Source of the DNA: Oxalobacteraceae sp. CFBP 13730
GTDB taxonomy: Bacteria; Pseudomonadota; Gammaproteobacteria; Burkholderiales; Burkholderiaceae_D
Direction of reading: 5' to 3'
Length of the DNA stretch: 64,000 bases
Assembly (NCBI GenBank): GCA_014841835.1
Contig: JACYUQ010000001.1
Span: 1,302,001 to 1,366,000 of the forward strand
The position numbers and the translations under genes were made by a program. Numbering within the stretch: position 1 is the first letter of the stretch; each line of letters begins with the position of its first letter. Below, piece after piece: positions 17,760 through 28,080 of the stretch. The notes below the pieces were generated by a model that had not been told where the DNA came from, ran no database searches, and was given only the letters and a program-made list of their open reading frames with translations.

Positions 17760-17801
17760 GAGGTTCTTGTGCCCGAACCTCGGGGCAATCGGATGGAAGC
17801 G

Positions 17802-18467
17802 CTATTTTGGCAGATCGGCGACGGCGTGGGGATTGAGTGCATAGGTGCCGAAGATGCACGCCTCGTCGAGGATGTGCCCGTAGATCGCCATGCGGGCTTC
17901 CAGCCCCGTGAAGCGGCCCGTGAGCGGCAGGCGTGGCATATCGAGCGCATACAGGGTAAAGACATAGTGGTGCACGCGCTCGTCGTTCCAGGGCGGGCAC
18001 GGGCCGTCATAGCCATAGAACTCGCCCGCCATGCCGGGCGCGCCGGCAAACCAGTCGGTATAGTCATTAAGGCCATGACGCAATTGGTGCTCGGTGCCGT
18101 TCTTGATGGTGAATGGCACCAGCGGCCCCGGTTTGCCGTGCGGCGTGACGCGATTGGAAAACCTGCCCTCGGCCAGCGCCGTAAGGCACACGGGGATATC
18201 GGCCAGCGTCCAGTGGAAAAAATCGATGCGCGGCGCCGTCAGCGGCACCGTGCAGCCGTCGACATTGACACGGCGGCCATCGCGTGGGACGTCGGGATCG
18301 TGGCAGACCAGCACCAGCGATTCGGTGCCGTTCGGTATGTCGCCCCAGGCGATATGCGGGTTGCGGTTGCTCGACAGCCTGATGTGGGTGGCAGAGTCGC
18401 GCACGGCAAACGCGCAGGCAGCGGGCATGGCGGCCCCGTTGGTAAACGAATTGCTCCAGATTCGCAT
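17802..18467 (-). CDS. YbhB/YbcL family Raf-kinase-inhibitor-like protein (PEBP fold)
   Basis: A 221-residue protein of the bacterial PEBP family, with the ligand-pocket motifs 'LVCHDPDVP' and 'HWTLADIP' and the C-terminal 'HHYVFTLYALD'. A strong GGGAGGAG ribosome site precedes the ATG. No signal peptide is apparent, unlike YbcL. Bacterial members have no well-settled biochemical role. It lies 46 bp downstream of dtd. Confidence 0.9.
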   Translation of the reverse strand: MRIWSNSFTNGAAMPAACAFAVRDSATHIRLSSNRNPHIAWGDIPNGTESLVLVCHDPDVPRDGRRVNVDGCTVPLTAPRIDFFHWTLADIPVCLTALAEGRFSNRVTPHGKPGPLVPFTIKNGTEHQLRHGLNDYTDWFAGAPGMAGEFYGYDGPCPPWNDERVHHYVFTLYALDMPRLPLTGRFTGLEARMAIYGHILDEACIFGTYALNPHAVADLPK

Positions 18468-18513
18468 CGCTCCTCCCGACTACTGGTTTTGACACCTGCA
18501 GCCGGCCGGGGTT

Positions 18514-18972
18514 TCAGCGGGTGACTACGACCGGATCAACGCGCAGCCAGAATGTCACCGGCCCGTCGTTGATGAGCGACACCTTCATGTCGGCGCCGAA
18601 CACGCCGGTTTCCACCTGGGCATGGCGCGTGCGGGCCTGGCGCACGGCGTAATCGAACAGGCGCCGGCCGTCTTCCGGTGCTGCCGCCGGCGTGAACGAT
18701 GGCCGCGTGCCCGATTTGGTATCGGCCGCCAGCGTGAATTGCGGCACCAGGAGCAGGCCGCCATTGACGTCGACCAGGCTGCGGTTCATCTTGCCGGCCT
18801 CGTCCGAAAAGACACGGTAACCGAGCATTTTGGTCAGCAACAGGTCGGCTTCGCGCTCGGTGTCGCCCTTTTCGGCGCACAGCAATACCAAGAGGCCGGG
18901 ACCGATGGCGCCGACGGTCGCACCGTCGACGCGCACTGCCGCTTCGCTCACGCGTTGCAGCAGGCCGATCAT
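18514..18972 (-). CDS. dtd: D-aminoacyl-tRNA deacylase
   Basis: A 152-residue enzyme that hydrolyses D-amino acids, and also mischarged glycine, from tRNA to keep protein synthesis homochiral. The start '[13 protein letters not shown]' is typical. The active-site motifs are 'PQFTLAAD', where E. coli has SQFTL, and the chirality-checking 'NDGPVTF', the GP-motif. The start overlaps the tyrS stop by 4 bp. That coupling makes sense because TyrRS is known to mischarge D-Tyr, a classical Dtd substrate. Confidence 0.96.
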   Translation of the reverse strand: MIGLLQRVSEAAVRVDGATVGAIGPGLLVLLCAEKGDTEREADLLLTKMLGYRVFSDEAGKMNRSLVDVNGGLLLVPQFTLAADTKSGTRPSFTPAAAPEDGRRLFDYAVRQARTRHAQVETGVFGADMKVSLINDGPVTFWLRVDPVVVTR

Positions 18973-20231
18973 GCCAGCGTCACACGCGCGAACTTGCGCT
19001 TGCCCACTTGCACGACGAGCGTGCCGGCAGCCACCTGCAACCCTTTATCGGCGACGACGGCGCCATCGATGCGCACGCCGCCCTGGTCGACCATGCGCAT
19101 GGCTTCCGACGTCGATGCGCACAGGCCAGCTTGCTTGAGCAATTGCGCCACGCCCATCGGGGCGCCCGACAGCGCCACTTCCGGCACGTCGTCGGGAATG
19201 CCACCCTTGGAACGGTTGACGAAGTCGGCCAGCGCATCGTCGGCCGCCTGGGCCGAATGGAAGCGCGTCACGATTTCCTTGCCCAGCGCCACCTTGGCGT
19301 CGCGCGGGTTGGCGCCGCCGTCGATCGTCGCCTTCAGTTGTGCAATATCGTCCAGCGAGCGGAACGACAGCAAATTGAAGTACTTCCACATCATGTCGTC
19401 CGAAATGCTCATCAGCTTGCCGAACATGGTGTTCGGTGCTTCGGTGATGCCGATGTAGTTGTTCTTCGACTTGGACATCTTCTCGACGCCATCCAGGCCT
19501 TCGAGCAGCGGCATGGTCAGGATGCACTGCGGCTCCTGGCCGTAGTCCTTCTGCAGTTCGCGGCCAACCAGCAAGTTGAATTTCTGGTCGGTTCCACCCA
19601 GCTCAAGGTCGGAGTGCAAAGCGACCGAATCGTAGCCCTGCATCAGCGGATACAGGAACTCATGCACGGCGATCGGTGTCCCACTCTTGTAGCGCTTGGT
19701 GAAATCGTCGCGCTCCATCATGCGCGCTACGGTATAGCGTGACGCCAGCTGAATCATGCCGCGCGCGCCGAGCGGGTCGCACCACTCCGAGTTGTAGCGC
19801 ATCTCGGTGCGGCCAGCGTCCAGCACCAGCGAAGCCTGACGGAAGTACGTCATTGCGTTTTCTTCGACCTGCTCGCGCGTCAGCGGTGGCCGGGTAACGT
19901 TGCGTCCCGACGGGTCGCCAATCATCGATGTGAAGTCACCGATCAAGAAGATCACCTGGTGACCCAGATCTTGCAATTGACGCAACTTATTGAGCACCAC
20001 AGTGTGACCCAGATGCAAGTCTGGCGCCGTCGGGTCCAGACCCAGCTTGATGCGCAGCGGTGTGCCGGTTTGCTCCGACCGCGCCAGTTTTTGCGCGAAA
20101 TCGGCCTCGACCAGCAACTCGTCGACACCCCGTTTCGCTATGGCGAGCGACTCGAGAACACGGTCAGTCAGAGGAAGGCGCACAGGCGCATTTAGCATGG
20201 AATTGCCACCAGGAACTGCGGTTGAGGTCAT
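18969..20231 (-). CDS. tyrS: Tyrosyl-tRNA synthetase
   Basis: A class I synthetase of about 420 residues. The HIGH motif appears as '[10 protein letters not shown]', the KMSKS loop is exact ('[11 protein letters not shown]'), and an S4 RNA-binding domain closes the protein ('[15 protein letters not shown]'). The length and the '[14 protein letters not shown]' wording place it with the longer TyrRS type usual in proteobacteria. The start is uncertain: ATG 20231 is used here, while ATG 20198 has a weak GGTGG upstream. It is divergent from the M23 peptidase gene across a ~110-bp promoter region, and dtd is coupled downstream. Confidence 0.96.
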   Translation of the reverse strand: MTSTAVPGGNSMLNAPVRLPLTDRVLESLAIAKRGVDELLVEADFAQKLARSEQTGTPLRIKLGLDPTAPDLHLGHTVVLNKLRQLQDLGHQVIFLIGDFTSMIGDPSGRNVTRPPLTREQVEENAMTYFRQASLVLDAGRTEMRYNSEWCDPLGARGMIQLASRYTVARMMERDDFTKRYKSGTPIAVHEFLYPLMQGYDSVALHSDLELGGTDQKFNLLVGRELQKDYGQEPQCILTMPLLEGLDGVEKMSKSKNNYIGITEAPNTMFGKLMSISDDMMWKYFNLLSFRSLDDIAQLKATIDGGANPRDAKVALGKEIVTRFHSAQAADDALADFVNRSKGGIPDDVPEVALSGAPMGVAQLLKQAGLCASTSEAMRMVDQGGVRIDGAVVADKGLQVAAGTLVVQVGKRKFARVTLA

Positions 20232-20260
20232 AAATTCGTGTAGGAAATTGGCTAAAACGG

Positions 20261-20287
20261 TTGTAGGACCACATCTTTTGGTATAAT
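20261..20287 (+). promoter_or_regulatory. Sigma-70 promoter with extended -10 for the M23 peptidase gene
   Basis: The -10 box TATAAT (20282-20287) is preceded by TG at 20279-20280, an extended -10 element. A poor -35 candidate, TTGTAG (20261-20266), is only 15 bases away, which is tolerated with an extended -10. Transcription would start near 20294, giving a leader of about 85 bases. Confidence 0.7.
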
Positions 20288-20378
20288 TCACGATCCTGTT
20301 TTCGTTTCCCAAAGAAAACTTTGTTAAACGTCATGAACATGGCCCTTGAAAGTTCAGCCGCAAATTTTAACTGATTGC

Positions 20379-21743
20379 ATGAACCCTATACAGAAAATTA
20401 CCCGTCAGACACTGCTGCAGCTGGTGCCGAAGACCCGCAAAGCCCGCGTATTGAGCGCCGGCGCCGTCTTCCTGAGCATGTGCGCCTTTGGCGCAGTAGG
20501 TGTCGCCCCGATCGCCAGCGATCCTTCCGACCTGCCCGTGACCTCGGTCGCGACGAACCTGGAATTGCCAAATCTGGCATCCCAGATCGCCGCGCTCCAG
20601 CAAGACGAGCAGCAATTCATCCACGAAGAACGCATCCGCCGCGGCGATTCGCTCGGCTCGCTCTTCACCCGCCTTGGCATCGAAGATGCACAGGCACAGA
20701 AATTCGTTCGTTCCGACAAGCTGGCACGTCGCCTGCTGTCGCTCCAGACCGGCAAGCGCATTCAGGCCGAGACCGATGAAAATGGCCTGCTGCTGTCGAT
20801 GCGCGCCACCGTCATCGATGACAAGAATGGCAACGCACGCACGATCAGCGTCGAGCGCAAGGGCGAAGCTTTCGTCGCCCTCGAAGCGCCGGCCAAGCTC
20901 GAGCGTCGCGTCGAAATGCGCTCGCGTGACATTTCCTCGTCGCTGTATGCAGCCACCGACTCCAACGTCGACGGCGGCAGCCTGCCCGATTCGATCGTCG
21001 GCCAGATCATCGAGATGTTCTCGACCGATATCGACTTCCGCACCGACGTCAAGCGCGGCGACCGCTTCAATGTGGTCTACGAGACCTTCTGGCTCGACGG
21101 CGAACAGGTCAAGACCGGCCGCATCCTGGCTGGCGAGTTCGTCAACCGCGGCGTTGCTTATCAGTCGGTCTGGTACGAAGATCCGATCACCAAACAGGGC
21201 GGCTATTACACCCTGGACGGCAAGGCACTCAAGAAAGCCTTCCTGAAGTCGCCACTCGAGTACTCGCGCATTTCGTCGGGCTTCTCGATGCGCGTGCACC
21301 CGCTGTCGGGCAAATGGAAAGCGCACAAGGGCGTCGATTACGCAGCATCGACCGGCACCCCGATCCGCGCCGTGGCTGACGCCACCGTCGACTTCGCCGG
21401 CAACGGCAATGGTTACGGCAATATGGTCGTGCTCAAGCACTGGTCGGCGTACAGCACCGCCTATGCGCACATGAGCCGTATCGCGCCGGGTCTGCGCAAG
21501 GGCGCGAAGATCAACCAGGGCCAGGTCATCGGCTACGTTGGCTCGACCGGCTGGTCGACCGGCGCGCACCTGCACTACGAATTCCGTGTTGCAGGCGTGG
21601 CCAAGGATCCAAACCAGTACAAGTCGCTGGCACAGCAACCGCTGAACCAGGCTGAACTGTCACGTTTCCGCATGGCTGCAGCCGAGATGAATCACCGCTT
21701 CTCGCTGCTGGGTCCAAGCGGTTCGGCCATGGCCGCCCGCTAA
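20379..21743 (+). CDS. M23 family metallopeptidase (murein endopeptidase-like)
   Basis: A 454-residue envelope protein. An N-terminal signal anchor (about 28-45, 'LSAGAVFLSMCAFGAVGV') is followed by a region resembling the OapA/LysM-like part of MepM (about 85-140) and an all-beta middle. The C-terminal LytM domain (about 305-410) has zinc ligands in 'HKGVDYAA' and 'HLHYEF'. Such enzymes cut peptide cross-links in peptidoglycan to allow wall growth. I chose the ATG at 20379; a TTG at 20346 is in frame. No good ribosome site precedes 20379. A 13-codon ORF at 20333-20374 ends 4 bases upstream and might couple translation. A strong terminator follows. Confidence 0.9.
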   Translation: MNPIQKITRQTLLQLVPKTRKARVLSAGAVFLSMCAFGAVGVAPIASDPSDLPVTSVATNLELPNLASQIAALQQDEQQFIHEERIRRGDSLGSLFTRLGIEDAQAQKFVRSDKLARRLLSLQTGKRIQAETDENGLLLSMRATVIDDKNGNARTISVERKGEAFVALEAPAKLERRVEMRSRDISSSLYAATDSNVDGGSLPDSIVGQIIEMFSTDIDFRTDVKRGDRFNVVYETFWLDGEQVKTGRILAGEFVNRGVAYQSVWYEDPITKQGGYYTLDGKALKKAFLKSPLEYSRISSGFSMRVHPLSGKWKAHKGVDYAASTGTPIRAVADATVDFAGNGNGYGNMVVLKHWSAYSTAYAHMSRIAPGLRKGAKINQGQVIGYVGSTGWSTGAHLHYEFRVAGVAKDPNQYKSLAQQPLNQAELSRFRMAAAEMNHRFSLLGPSGSAMAAR

Positions 21744-21764
21744 GACAGCCTCACCCCTGTCCCG

Positions 21765-21806
21765 ACGCCCTCCGCTGCATCTCGATGCCGGAGGGCGTTT
21801 TGTTTT
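21765..21806 (+). terminator. Rho-independent terminator after M23 peptidase gene
   Basis: A 10-bp stem (ACGCCCTCCG / CGGAGGGCGT) with a 14-base loop and a T-rich tail sits about 20 bases after the stop and before anmK. Confidence 0.9.
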
Positions 21807-21832
21807 GTATGGCATGATTTTTTCATAACACC

Positions 21833-22930
21833 ATGACCGAGACCCCTTCCCTTTTCATTGGCCTGATGTCCGGCACCAGCCTCGACGGCGTCGATGGCGT
21901 GCTGGCCGACTTTTCCAATGGCGCGATTCGCACGCTCGCAGCCGCGTTCACGCCCTTCCCTGCCGACTTGCGCGATGAGCTGATGGCGCTTCAGGCGGCC
22001 AGCCACAACGAACTCGAACGTGAGGCGCTGGCTGCCAATGCGCTGGCGCTGGCGTATGCAGACTGCGTGCGCGCGTTGTTGCCGTCCAGCCCCGGAAAGG
22101 TCGCTGCTGTGGCCGTGCATGGCCAGACGATCCGCCACCGCCCCGAGCTGGGCTTTACGCGCCAGACCAACAATCCGGCGTTGCTGGCTGAACTGACCGG
22201 CCTGGACGTGATCGCCGACTTTCGCAGCCGCGATGTCGCTGCCGGCGGCCAGGGCGCGCCGCTCGTGCCGGCGTTTCATGCGGCCGCATTTGGTGCACCG
22301 GGCACCGCGCGCGTGGTCGTCAACATCGGTGGCATCGGCAATATCAGCGTGCTGCATGGCGACGGGCGCGTGACGGGCTTCGATACCGGTCCGGGCAATG
22401 TATTGATGGATCTGTGGATCGCGCGTCACCAAGGCCGTGCCTACGACGAGGATGGCGCCTGGGCCGCGAGCGGGACCGTGCACCCACCACTACTGGCAGC
22501 GTTGCTCGATGAGCCGTACTTCGGGCTACCGGCGCCCAAGAGCACGGGGCGCGACCTGTTTCATGCGGACTGGCTCGATGCCAGGCTGGCCGCTTTCCAC
22601 GATGTCGCCCCGGCCGACGTCCAGGCCACGCTCACGCGCCTGACGGCTGTGACGATCGCACGCGCCATCCGTGATGAAGGCATCGCGCCGGATGCGGTAT
22701 ATATATGCGGTGGCGGTGCCTATAACGGCGCACTGCTGCGCGCCATCAGCGCCGAGCTCGACGGCGTGACGGTGGCGTCAACGGCCGAACTGGGCGTGGC
22801 GCCGAACCGGGTCGAGGCGTTGGCGTTCGCCTGGCTGGGCTGGCGCTTCACGCAGCGCGAACCGGGCAATCTGCCAGCTGTCACGGGCGCACGCGGCCTG
22901 CGCGTCCTGGGCGCGCTGTACCCGGCATGA
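21833..22930 (+). CDS. anmK: Anhydro-N-acetylmuramic acid kinase
   Basis: A 365-residue cytosolic kinase of the ASKHA fold. It cleaves and phosphorylates 1,6-anhydroMurNAc to MurNAc-6-phosphate in peptidoglycan recycling. The ATP-binding phosphate loop is '[12 protein letters not shown]', with 'HGQTIRH', 'NIGGIGNIS', '[11 protein letters not shown]' and 'CGGGAYN' all as in the family. It is downstream of a wall endopeptidase gene but separated by a terminator, so its promoter must lie in the short gap. Confidence 0.96.
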   Translation: MTETPSLFIGLMSGTSLDGVDGVLADFSNGAIRTLAAAFTPFPADLRDELMALQAASHNELEREALAANALALAYADCVRALLPSSPGKVAAVAVHGQTIRHRPELGFTRQTNNPALLAELTGLDVIADFRSRDVAAGGQGAPLVPAFHAAAFGAPGTARVVVNIGGIGNISVLHGDGRVTGFDTGPGNVLMDLWIARHQGRAYDEDGAWAASGTVHPPLLAALLDEPYFGLPAPKSTGRDLFHADWLDARLAAFHDVAPADVQATLTRLTAVTIARAIRDEGIAPDAVYICGGGAYNGALLRAISAELDGVTVASTAELGVAPNRVEALAFAWLGWRFTQREPGNLPAVTGARGLRVLGALYPA

Positions 22931-22934
22931 ACGC

Positions 22935-22963
22935 AAAAAAGCCCGCTTGACGCGGGCTTTTTT
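22935..22963. terminator. Bidirectional terminator between anmK and erpA
   Basis: A 6-bp GC stem (GCCCGC / GCGGGC) flanked by A6 and T6 can terminate transcripts from both sides. anmK and erpA converge on it. Confidence 0.95.
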
Positions 22964-22997
22964 GATCCCCGGCGCTTGCCGGGTCACGCTGCGCAGC

Positions 22998-23366
22998 TTA
23001 CGCCGAGAACGACGAACCGCAACCGCAGGTCGAGGTGGCGTTCGGGTTCTTGATCACGAACTGCGCGCCTTCGAGGTCATCCTTGTAATCGATCTCGGCG
23101 CCAACCAGGTACTGGTAGCTCATCGAGTCGATCAACAGCTGGACGCCTGCTTTTTCCATCGTCGTATCATCGTCGTTGATGATCTCGTCGAAGGTGAAGC
23201 CATACTGGAAGCCCGAGCAGCCGCCGCCCTGCACGAAAACACGCAGCTTGAGGTCGGGGTTGCCTTCTTCTTCGATCAGCTGGGCCACTTTCTGTGCCGC
23301 GCTGTCGGTGAAGTTGATTGGTACGGGAATCGTGTCGAAATCTACTACTTCGGCGACTGCGGTCAT
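22998..23366 (-). CDS. erpA: Iron-sulfur cluster insertion protein ErpA (A-type carrier)
   Basis: A 122-residue A-type carrier that passes Fe-S clusters to apo-enzymes such as those of isoprenoid synthesis. The three cluster-ligand cysteines are in 'GGGCSGFQY' and the C-terminal 'CGCGSSF'. The ATG at 23366 has an AGGAG site; an in-frame start at 23387 is less likely. It stands alone, followed by the bidirectional terminator. The 229-bp gap upstream to argC (23367-23595) holds a 7-bp hairpin at 23547-23564 without a T-run and no gene that I can see. Confidence 0.96.
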   Translation of the reverse strand: MTAVAEVVDFDTIPVPINFTDSAAQKVAQLIEEEGNPDLKLRVFVQGGGCSGFQYGFTFDEIINDDDTTMEKAGVQLLIDSMSYQYLVGAEIDYKDDLEGAQFVIKNPNATSTCGCGSSFSA

Positions 23367-23595
23367 GGAATGCTCCTGGATAATCAAACTCCGCCCATTA
23401 TAGACGGTTGGGGGAACTCATGCTGCCGACCCTCAGGGAAAGTCGGCCAGATGAGACACCAGTTGTCACTCAGACAGGGTACCGTCCCTCGATGATATCA
23501 AGAGGACATGATCCTTCTGCAAGCGCTGGTGCAGTAGCCTCGAATATGCGGCCAAGTGGCCGCAATTCAAGTCTGGCAGGCACCAGCGACGCCTG

Positions 23596-24633
23596 TTACG
23601 GCAGTAGCGCGATCTGTTTGAGACCAGTCGCTTCGTCCAGCCCGAACATCAGGTTCATGCACTGCACTGCCTGGCCCGATGCGCCCTTGACCAGATTGTC
23701 CTGCACCACCAGGATCACGACCGTGTCGCCGCCATCCGGGCGATGCAGCGCCAGGCGCAGCACGTTCGAGCCACGGGTCGAGCGCGTCTCAGGGTGCGAG
23801 CCGAACGGCATCACGTCGACGAACTCGCTGTCCTTATAGGCATCTTCGAACAGCGCCTGCAGCGCCGCATCGTCGATCTCCTGCGTCAGGCGCGCGTACA
23901 GCGTCGCGTGCATGCCGCGGATCATCGGCACCAGGTGCGGCGTGAAGATCAGGCCAACCTTCTGGTCGGTGAAGCGCGCCAGCTGGGCCGTCGTTTCCGG
24001 CGTGTGGCGGTGACCGCTCACACCGTAGGCCTTGAAGTTGTCGCTCGACTCGGAGAACAACGTGGCGATCTCGGCCTTGCGACCGGCGCCCGACACGCCC
24101 GACTTGCAGTCGGCGATCAGGTTGCCCGCGTCGATGATGCCGGCCTTGAGCAGCGGGTAGTAACCAAGCTGCATCGTGGTCGGGTAGCAGCCCGGATTGG
24201 CGATCAGGCGCGCGCCCTTGATCGCGTCACGGTTCAGCTCTGCCAGGCCATACACGGCTTCGTCGAGCAGCTCGGGCGCCGTATGGTCGATCTTGTACCA
24301 TTTTTCGAACGTGGCCTGATCCTTCAGGCGGAAGTCGGCCGCCAGGTCGATCACTTTCACGCCGGCTGCCAGCAGCTCGGGCGCCTGCGCCATCGCCACG
24401 CCGTGCGGGGTGGCGAAGAACACGACGTCGCAGCTTTTCAGGTCGGCTTTATCGGGGCTCGAGAACGCCAGGTCGACGCGGCCGCGCAGCGACGGGAACA
24501 TGTCGGCCACCGGCAGGCCGTCTTCCTTGCGCGACGTGATTGCCGTCAGTTGCACATCAGGGTGCACGGCCAACAGCCGCAGCAATTCCACGCCCGTGTA
24601 TCCGGTGCCGCCAACGATGCCAACTTTGATCAT
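23596..24633 (-). CDS. argC: N-acetyl-gamma-glutamyl-phosphate reductase
   Basis: A 345-residue NADPH-dependent enzyme for the third step of arginine synthesis. It has an N-terminal dinucleotide-binding loop '[17 protein letters not shown]', the catalytic C149 in 'IANPGCYPT' and the later '[10 protein letters not shown]' region. Its length is normal for the type 1 enzyme. It is 166 bp downstream of rpsI but separated by the ribosomal terminator, so it is probably a separate transcript. Confidence 0.97.
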   Translation of the reverse strand: MIKVGIVGGTGYTGVELLRLLAVHPDVQLTAITSRKEDGLPVADMFPSLRGRVDLAFSSPDKADLKSCDVVFFATPHGVAMAQAPELLAAGVKVIDLAADFRLKDQATFEKWYKIDHTAPELLDEAVYGLAELNRDAIKGARLIANPGCYPTTMQLGYYPLLKAGIIDAGNLIADCKSGVSGAGRKAEIATLFSESSDNFKAYGVSGHRHTPETTAQLARFTDQKVGLIFTPHLVPMIRGMHATLYARLTQEIDDAALQALFEDAYKDSEFVDVMPFGSHPETRSTRGSNVLRLALHRPDGGDTVVILVVQDNLVKGASGQAVQCMNLMFGLDEATGLKQIALLP

Positions 24634-24729
24634 GTTCTGTTCCTCGAGAATGGTAGAAAGGCCCTGCTTTCAGGACGAAGGGTGCATTTTAACAGCCTGG
24701 GAAATGCGGGGCGTAACGCTCTGTAAAGC

Positions 24730-24766
24730 AAAAAAGCCGCCCAACCTTGCGGTGGACGGCTTTTTT
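24730..24766. terminator. Terminator after rplM-rpsI
   Basis: A hairpin with AAAAAAGCCG / CGGCTTTTTT arms and a partly paired inner stem lies about 35 bases past the rpsI stop. The flanking A and T runs make it able to work in both directions. Confidence 0.88.
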
Positions 24767-24799
24767 GGCACAGCGCCCGGAGGCGCCGGCAGAAACGAA

Positions 24800-25192
24800 T
24801 TAACGCTTCGAGAATTGCTTTGCGCGACGTGCTTTGCGCAGACCAACTTTTTTACGCTCGACTTCACGCGCATCGCGGGTGACGAAGCCAGCACGGGCCA
24901 GGTCTGGCTTCAGTGCTGCGTCGTAGTCGATCAGAGCGCGGGTGATGCCGTGACGGACGGCGCCAGCCTGGCCCGACTCGCCGCCGCCGTGCACGTTGAC
25001 TTTGATGTCAAAACGCTCGACGTTGCCGGTCAGTTCCAGCGGCTGGCGAATGACCATCAGGCCGGTTTCGCGCGAGAAGTATTCCGAAGCAGGCTTGCCG
25101 TTCACGATGATCAGGCCGGTGCCAGTTTTGATGAACACGCGAGCGACTGCACTCTTGCGACGGCCGGTGCCGTAGTTGTAGTTACCGATCAT
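24800..25192 (-). CDS. rpsI: 30S ribosomal protein S9
   Basis: A 130-residue protein with '[12 protein letters not shown]' near the start, '[15 protein letters not shown]' and the conserved C-terminal 'RRAKQFSKR', whose last Arg reaches the ribosomal P site tRNA. It starts 9 bp after rplM in the classic rplM-rpsI operon. Confidence 0.99.
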   Translation of the reverse strand: MIGNYNYGTGRRKSAVARVFIKTGTGLIIVNGKPASEYFSRETGLMVIRQPLELTGNVERFDIKVNVHGGGESGQAGAVRHGITRALIDYDAALKPDLARAGFVTRDAREVERKKVGLRKARRAKQFSKR

Positions 25193-25201
25193 GTCAGTTC
25201 C

Positions 25202-25630
25202 TTAGAGGGTCAGTGCTTGTGGTTGCTGAGCAGCGTGTGGGTGCGAACCTTCCGCGTACACTTTCAGCTTCTTGATCATTGCGTAGCCGAGTGGGCCTTT
25301 AGGCAGCATGCCCTTGACCGCTTTCTCGAGTGCGCGACCTGGGAAACGCTGTTGCATTTTCAGGAAGTTCGTTTCGTAGATACCGCCCGGGTAGCCCGAG
25401 TGACGGTAGTACGTTTTTTCGGTGGCCTTGGTACCGGTCACACGCAGTTTGCCTGCATTGATCACAACGATGAAGTCACCGGTGTCGACGTGCGGGGTGA
25501 ATTCCGGCTTGTGCTTGCCGCGCAGTCGGAGTGCCACTTCGCTGGCAACACGTCCGAGGACCAGGTCCGTCGCGTCAATGACAAACCAGTCGCGCTGGAC
25601 TTCATGGCCCTTAGCGGAAAAAGTTTTCAT
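25202..25630 (-). CDS. rplM: 50S ribosomal protein L13
   Basis: A 142-residue early-assembly protein of the large subunit, beginning '[20 protein letters not shown]' and containing '[20 protein letters not shown]' and '[13 protein letters not shown]'-like '[13 protein letters not shown]'. A GGAA site precedes the ATG. Its promoter should lie in the 264-bp gap 25631-25894, where I find no convincing boxes and no gene. Confidence 0.99.
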   Translation of the reverse strand: MKTFSAKGHEVQRDWFVIDATDLVLGRVASEVALRLRGKHKPEFTPHVDTGDFIVVINAGKLRVTGTKATEKTYYRHSGYPGGIYETNFLKMQQRFPGRALEKAVKGMLPKGPLGYAMIKKLKVYAEGSHPHAAQQPQALTL

Positions 25631-25894
25631 GTTTATTCCAAAATAAAAAATTGCTCAAATGGTGGTTCCGCCCTGTACTTCAGCGGACTCGGCCTTGTTA
25701 TCTTTTCCTGAGCAAACGGAAAGCCGACGATCATAACCTGCACGGGCACTGCCGTCAATCGCCATCTGGTGATTTTCAGGGGCCATTGCGGCCACAATCC
25801 CAACCCGGTCCGCATGCCTTGATGCATAGTTGAAACAATCGGTTGACCATAGAAACAGCGCGAACTTATCATCGTTGCAACCTGAGGAGATGTC

Positions 25895-27334
25895 GTGACG
25901 ATATTCAAGATTTTGCCCGCCCTGCTGGCGCTGCCGCTGCTGCTGGCTGCGGGTAGCGCCAGCGCCGCCGCACCGGCCATGACGGACCGCAGCTGCCATC
26001 TGCCGGGTGTGGTCGAGGCGCTGCGCTGCGTGAGCGTGACGGTGCCGCTCGACCATGCGCAGCCACAAGGGCCGACCCTGGCCCTCCACGTGACGGTGGC
26101 GCCGGCATTCCGCCAGGGCAGTCGCAACGATCCGCTGTTCGTGCTGGCCGGTGGCCCGGGCCAGGCGGGCAGCGACGTGCTGGTGCTGCTCAAGGCAGCC
26201 TTCGACCGTGTGCGCGCCACGCGCGATATCGTCTTCATCGACCAGCGCGGCACCGGCCTGTCGGGCAAGCTCGGCTGCGCCAGCAAGCCCGAACACGACA
26301 CCATGGGCGACGCCGAACTGATGGCCGAACTGCGCGCCTGCATCGCAGCCAACACCTCGCCGCTGCGCGCGTACACGACGCTGGCCGCCGCGCGCGACCT
26401 CGAACGCGTGCGCGTTGCGCTGGGCTACGGCGCGGTCAACCTGTGGGGTGGTTCGTACGGGACGCGCCTGGCGCAAACCTATGCCCGCGCCTATCCATCG
26501 AGCGTGCGCGCGCTCGTGCTCGACGGCGTGGCCGCGCCCGACCAGGTAATCCCGGCCGGCGGCCGCGACTCGCAGACCGCGCTCGACGGCGTGTTTGCCG
26601 CCTGCGCCAAGGACACCGCCTGCCACAAGGCGTACCCGAACCTGCGCGCCGAATTCGATGGACTGGTCAAGCGGCTCGAAGCGGGCGACCTGCGCCTGTC
26701 GCTGCCCAATCCGCGCACGGCCGAGCAGACCAGTTTCACGATGTCGTCCGACCGCTTCCTTGGCACCGTACACAACATCCTGTATGCGCCGGCCGATGCG
26801 CGGCGCCTGCCGTTTTTGATCCATAACGCGAGCCACGGGCGCTGGCAGCCGTTCATCGCGCGCCAGAACCTGGCCGGCGACTTTGGCAGCGACGCGAGCG
26901 TGTCGATGCTGCTGCACTTCGCGGTGGTGTGCGCCGAAGACGTGCCGCGCTTTACGCCCGAGCTGATGAAGGCTGACGCCGCCGTGCTGGCGCGGCCGCT
27001 GGCCGAGATGATGCCGAAGCTGTGCCGGGACGACATCAAGGTGCCGGTCGTGCCGTATGTCACGCCCACCAAGATCGACGCACCGGCCCTGCTGCTGTCG
27101 GGCGCGCTCGATCCGGTCACGCCGCCGCACCGCGCCGCGAGCGCCGCCAGGTCGATGGCGCACGCCCAGCAGATCGTGGTGGCCAATGCCGGCCATGGCG
27201 TCTCGCAACTGGGCTGCGCACCGCGCCTGTTGCGCGCTTTTCTCGACCATCCGCAGGCCAGGCTCGACGCAGCCTGCATGGCCGAGATCCCGGCGCCCAC
27301 CTTCCAGCTCGGCAGCGCCGGGCCGCAACCCTGA
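25895..27334 (+). CDS. Secreted alpha/beta hydrolase, TAP-like
   Basis: A 479-residue exported hydrolase starting at a GTG with a GAGGAG site 5 bases upstream. The signal peptide covers about residues 1-25. The oxyanion region is 'LAGGPGQAG', followed by 'FIDQRGTGLSG' and the nucleophile Ser in 'WGGSYGTRLAQ'. The C-terminal TAP-like domain carries the acid in 'SGALDPVTPP' and the His in 'NAGHGVSQ'. Relatives are tripeptidyl or prolyl aminopeptidases and some esterases. Disulfide-capable Cys pairs are visible. The ABC exporter ATPase gene begins 14 bp after its stop, so it may be in the same transcript. Confidence 0.88.
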   Translation: MTIFKILPALLALPLLLAAGSASAAAPAMTDRSCHLPGVVEALRCVSVTVPLDHAQPQGPTLALHVTVAPAFRQGSRNDPLFVLAGGPGQAGSDVLVLLKAAFDRVRATRDIVFIDQRGTGLSGKLGCASKPEHDTMGDAELMAELRACIAANTSPLRAYTTLAAARDLERVRVALGYGAVNLWGGSYGTRLAQTYARAYPSSVRALVLDGVAAPDQVIPAGGRDSQTALDGVFAACAKDTACHKAYPNLRAEFDGLVKRLEAGDLRLSLPNPRTAEQTSFTMSSDRFLGTVHNILYAPADARRLPFLIHNASHGRWQPFIARQNLAGDFGSDASVSMLLHFAVVCAEDVPRFTPELMKADAAVLARPLAEMMPKLCRDDIKVPVVPYVTPTKIDAPALLLSGALDPVTPPHRAASAARSMAHAQQIVVANAGHGVSQLGCAPRLLRAFLDHPQARLDAACMAEIPAPTFQLGSAGPQP

Positions 27335-27348
27335 TATCCGGACACGCC

Positions 27349-28076
<728 letters not shown>

Positions 28077-28080
<4 letters not shown>

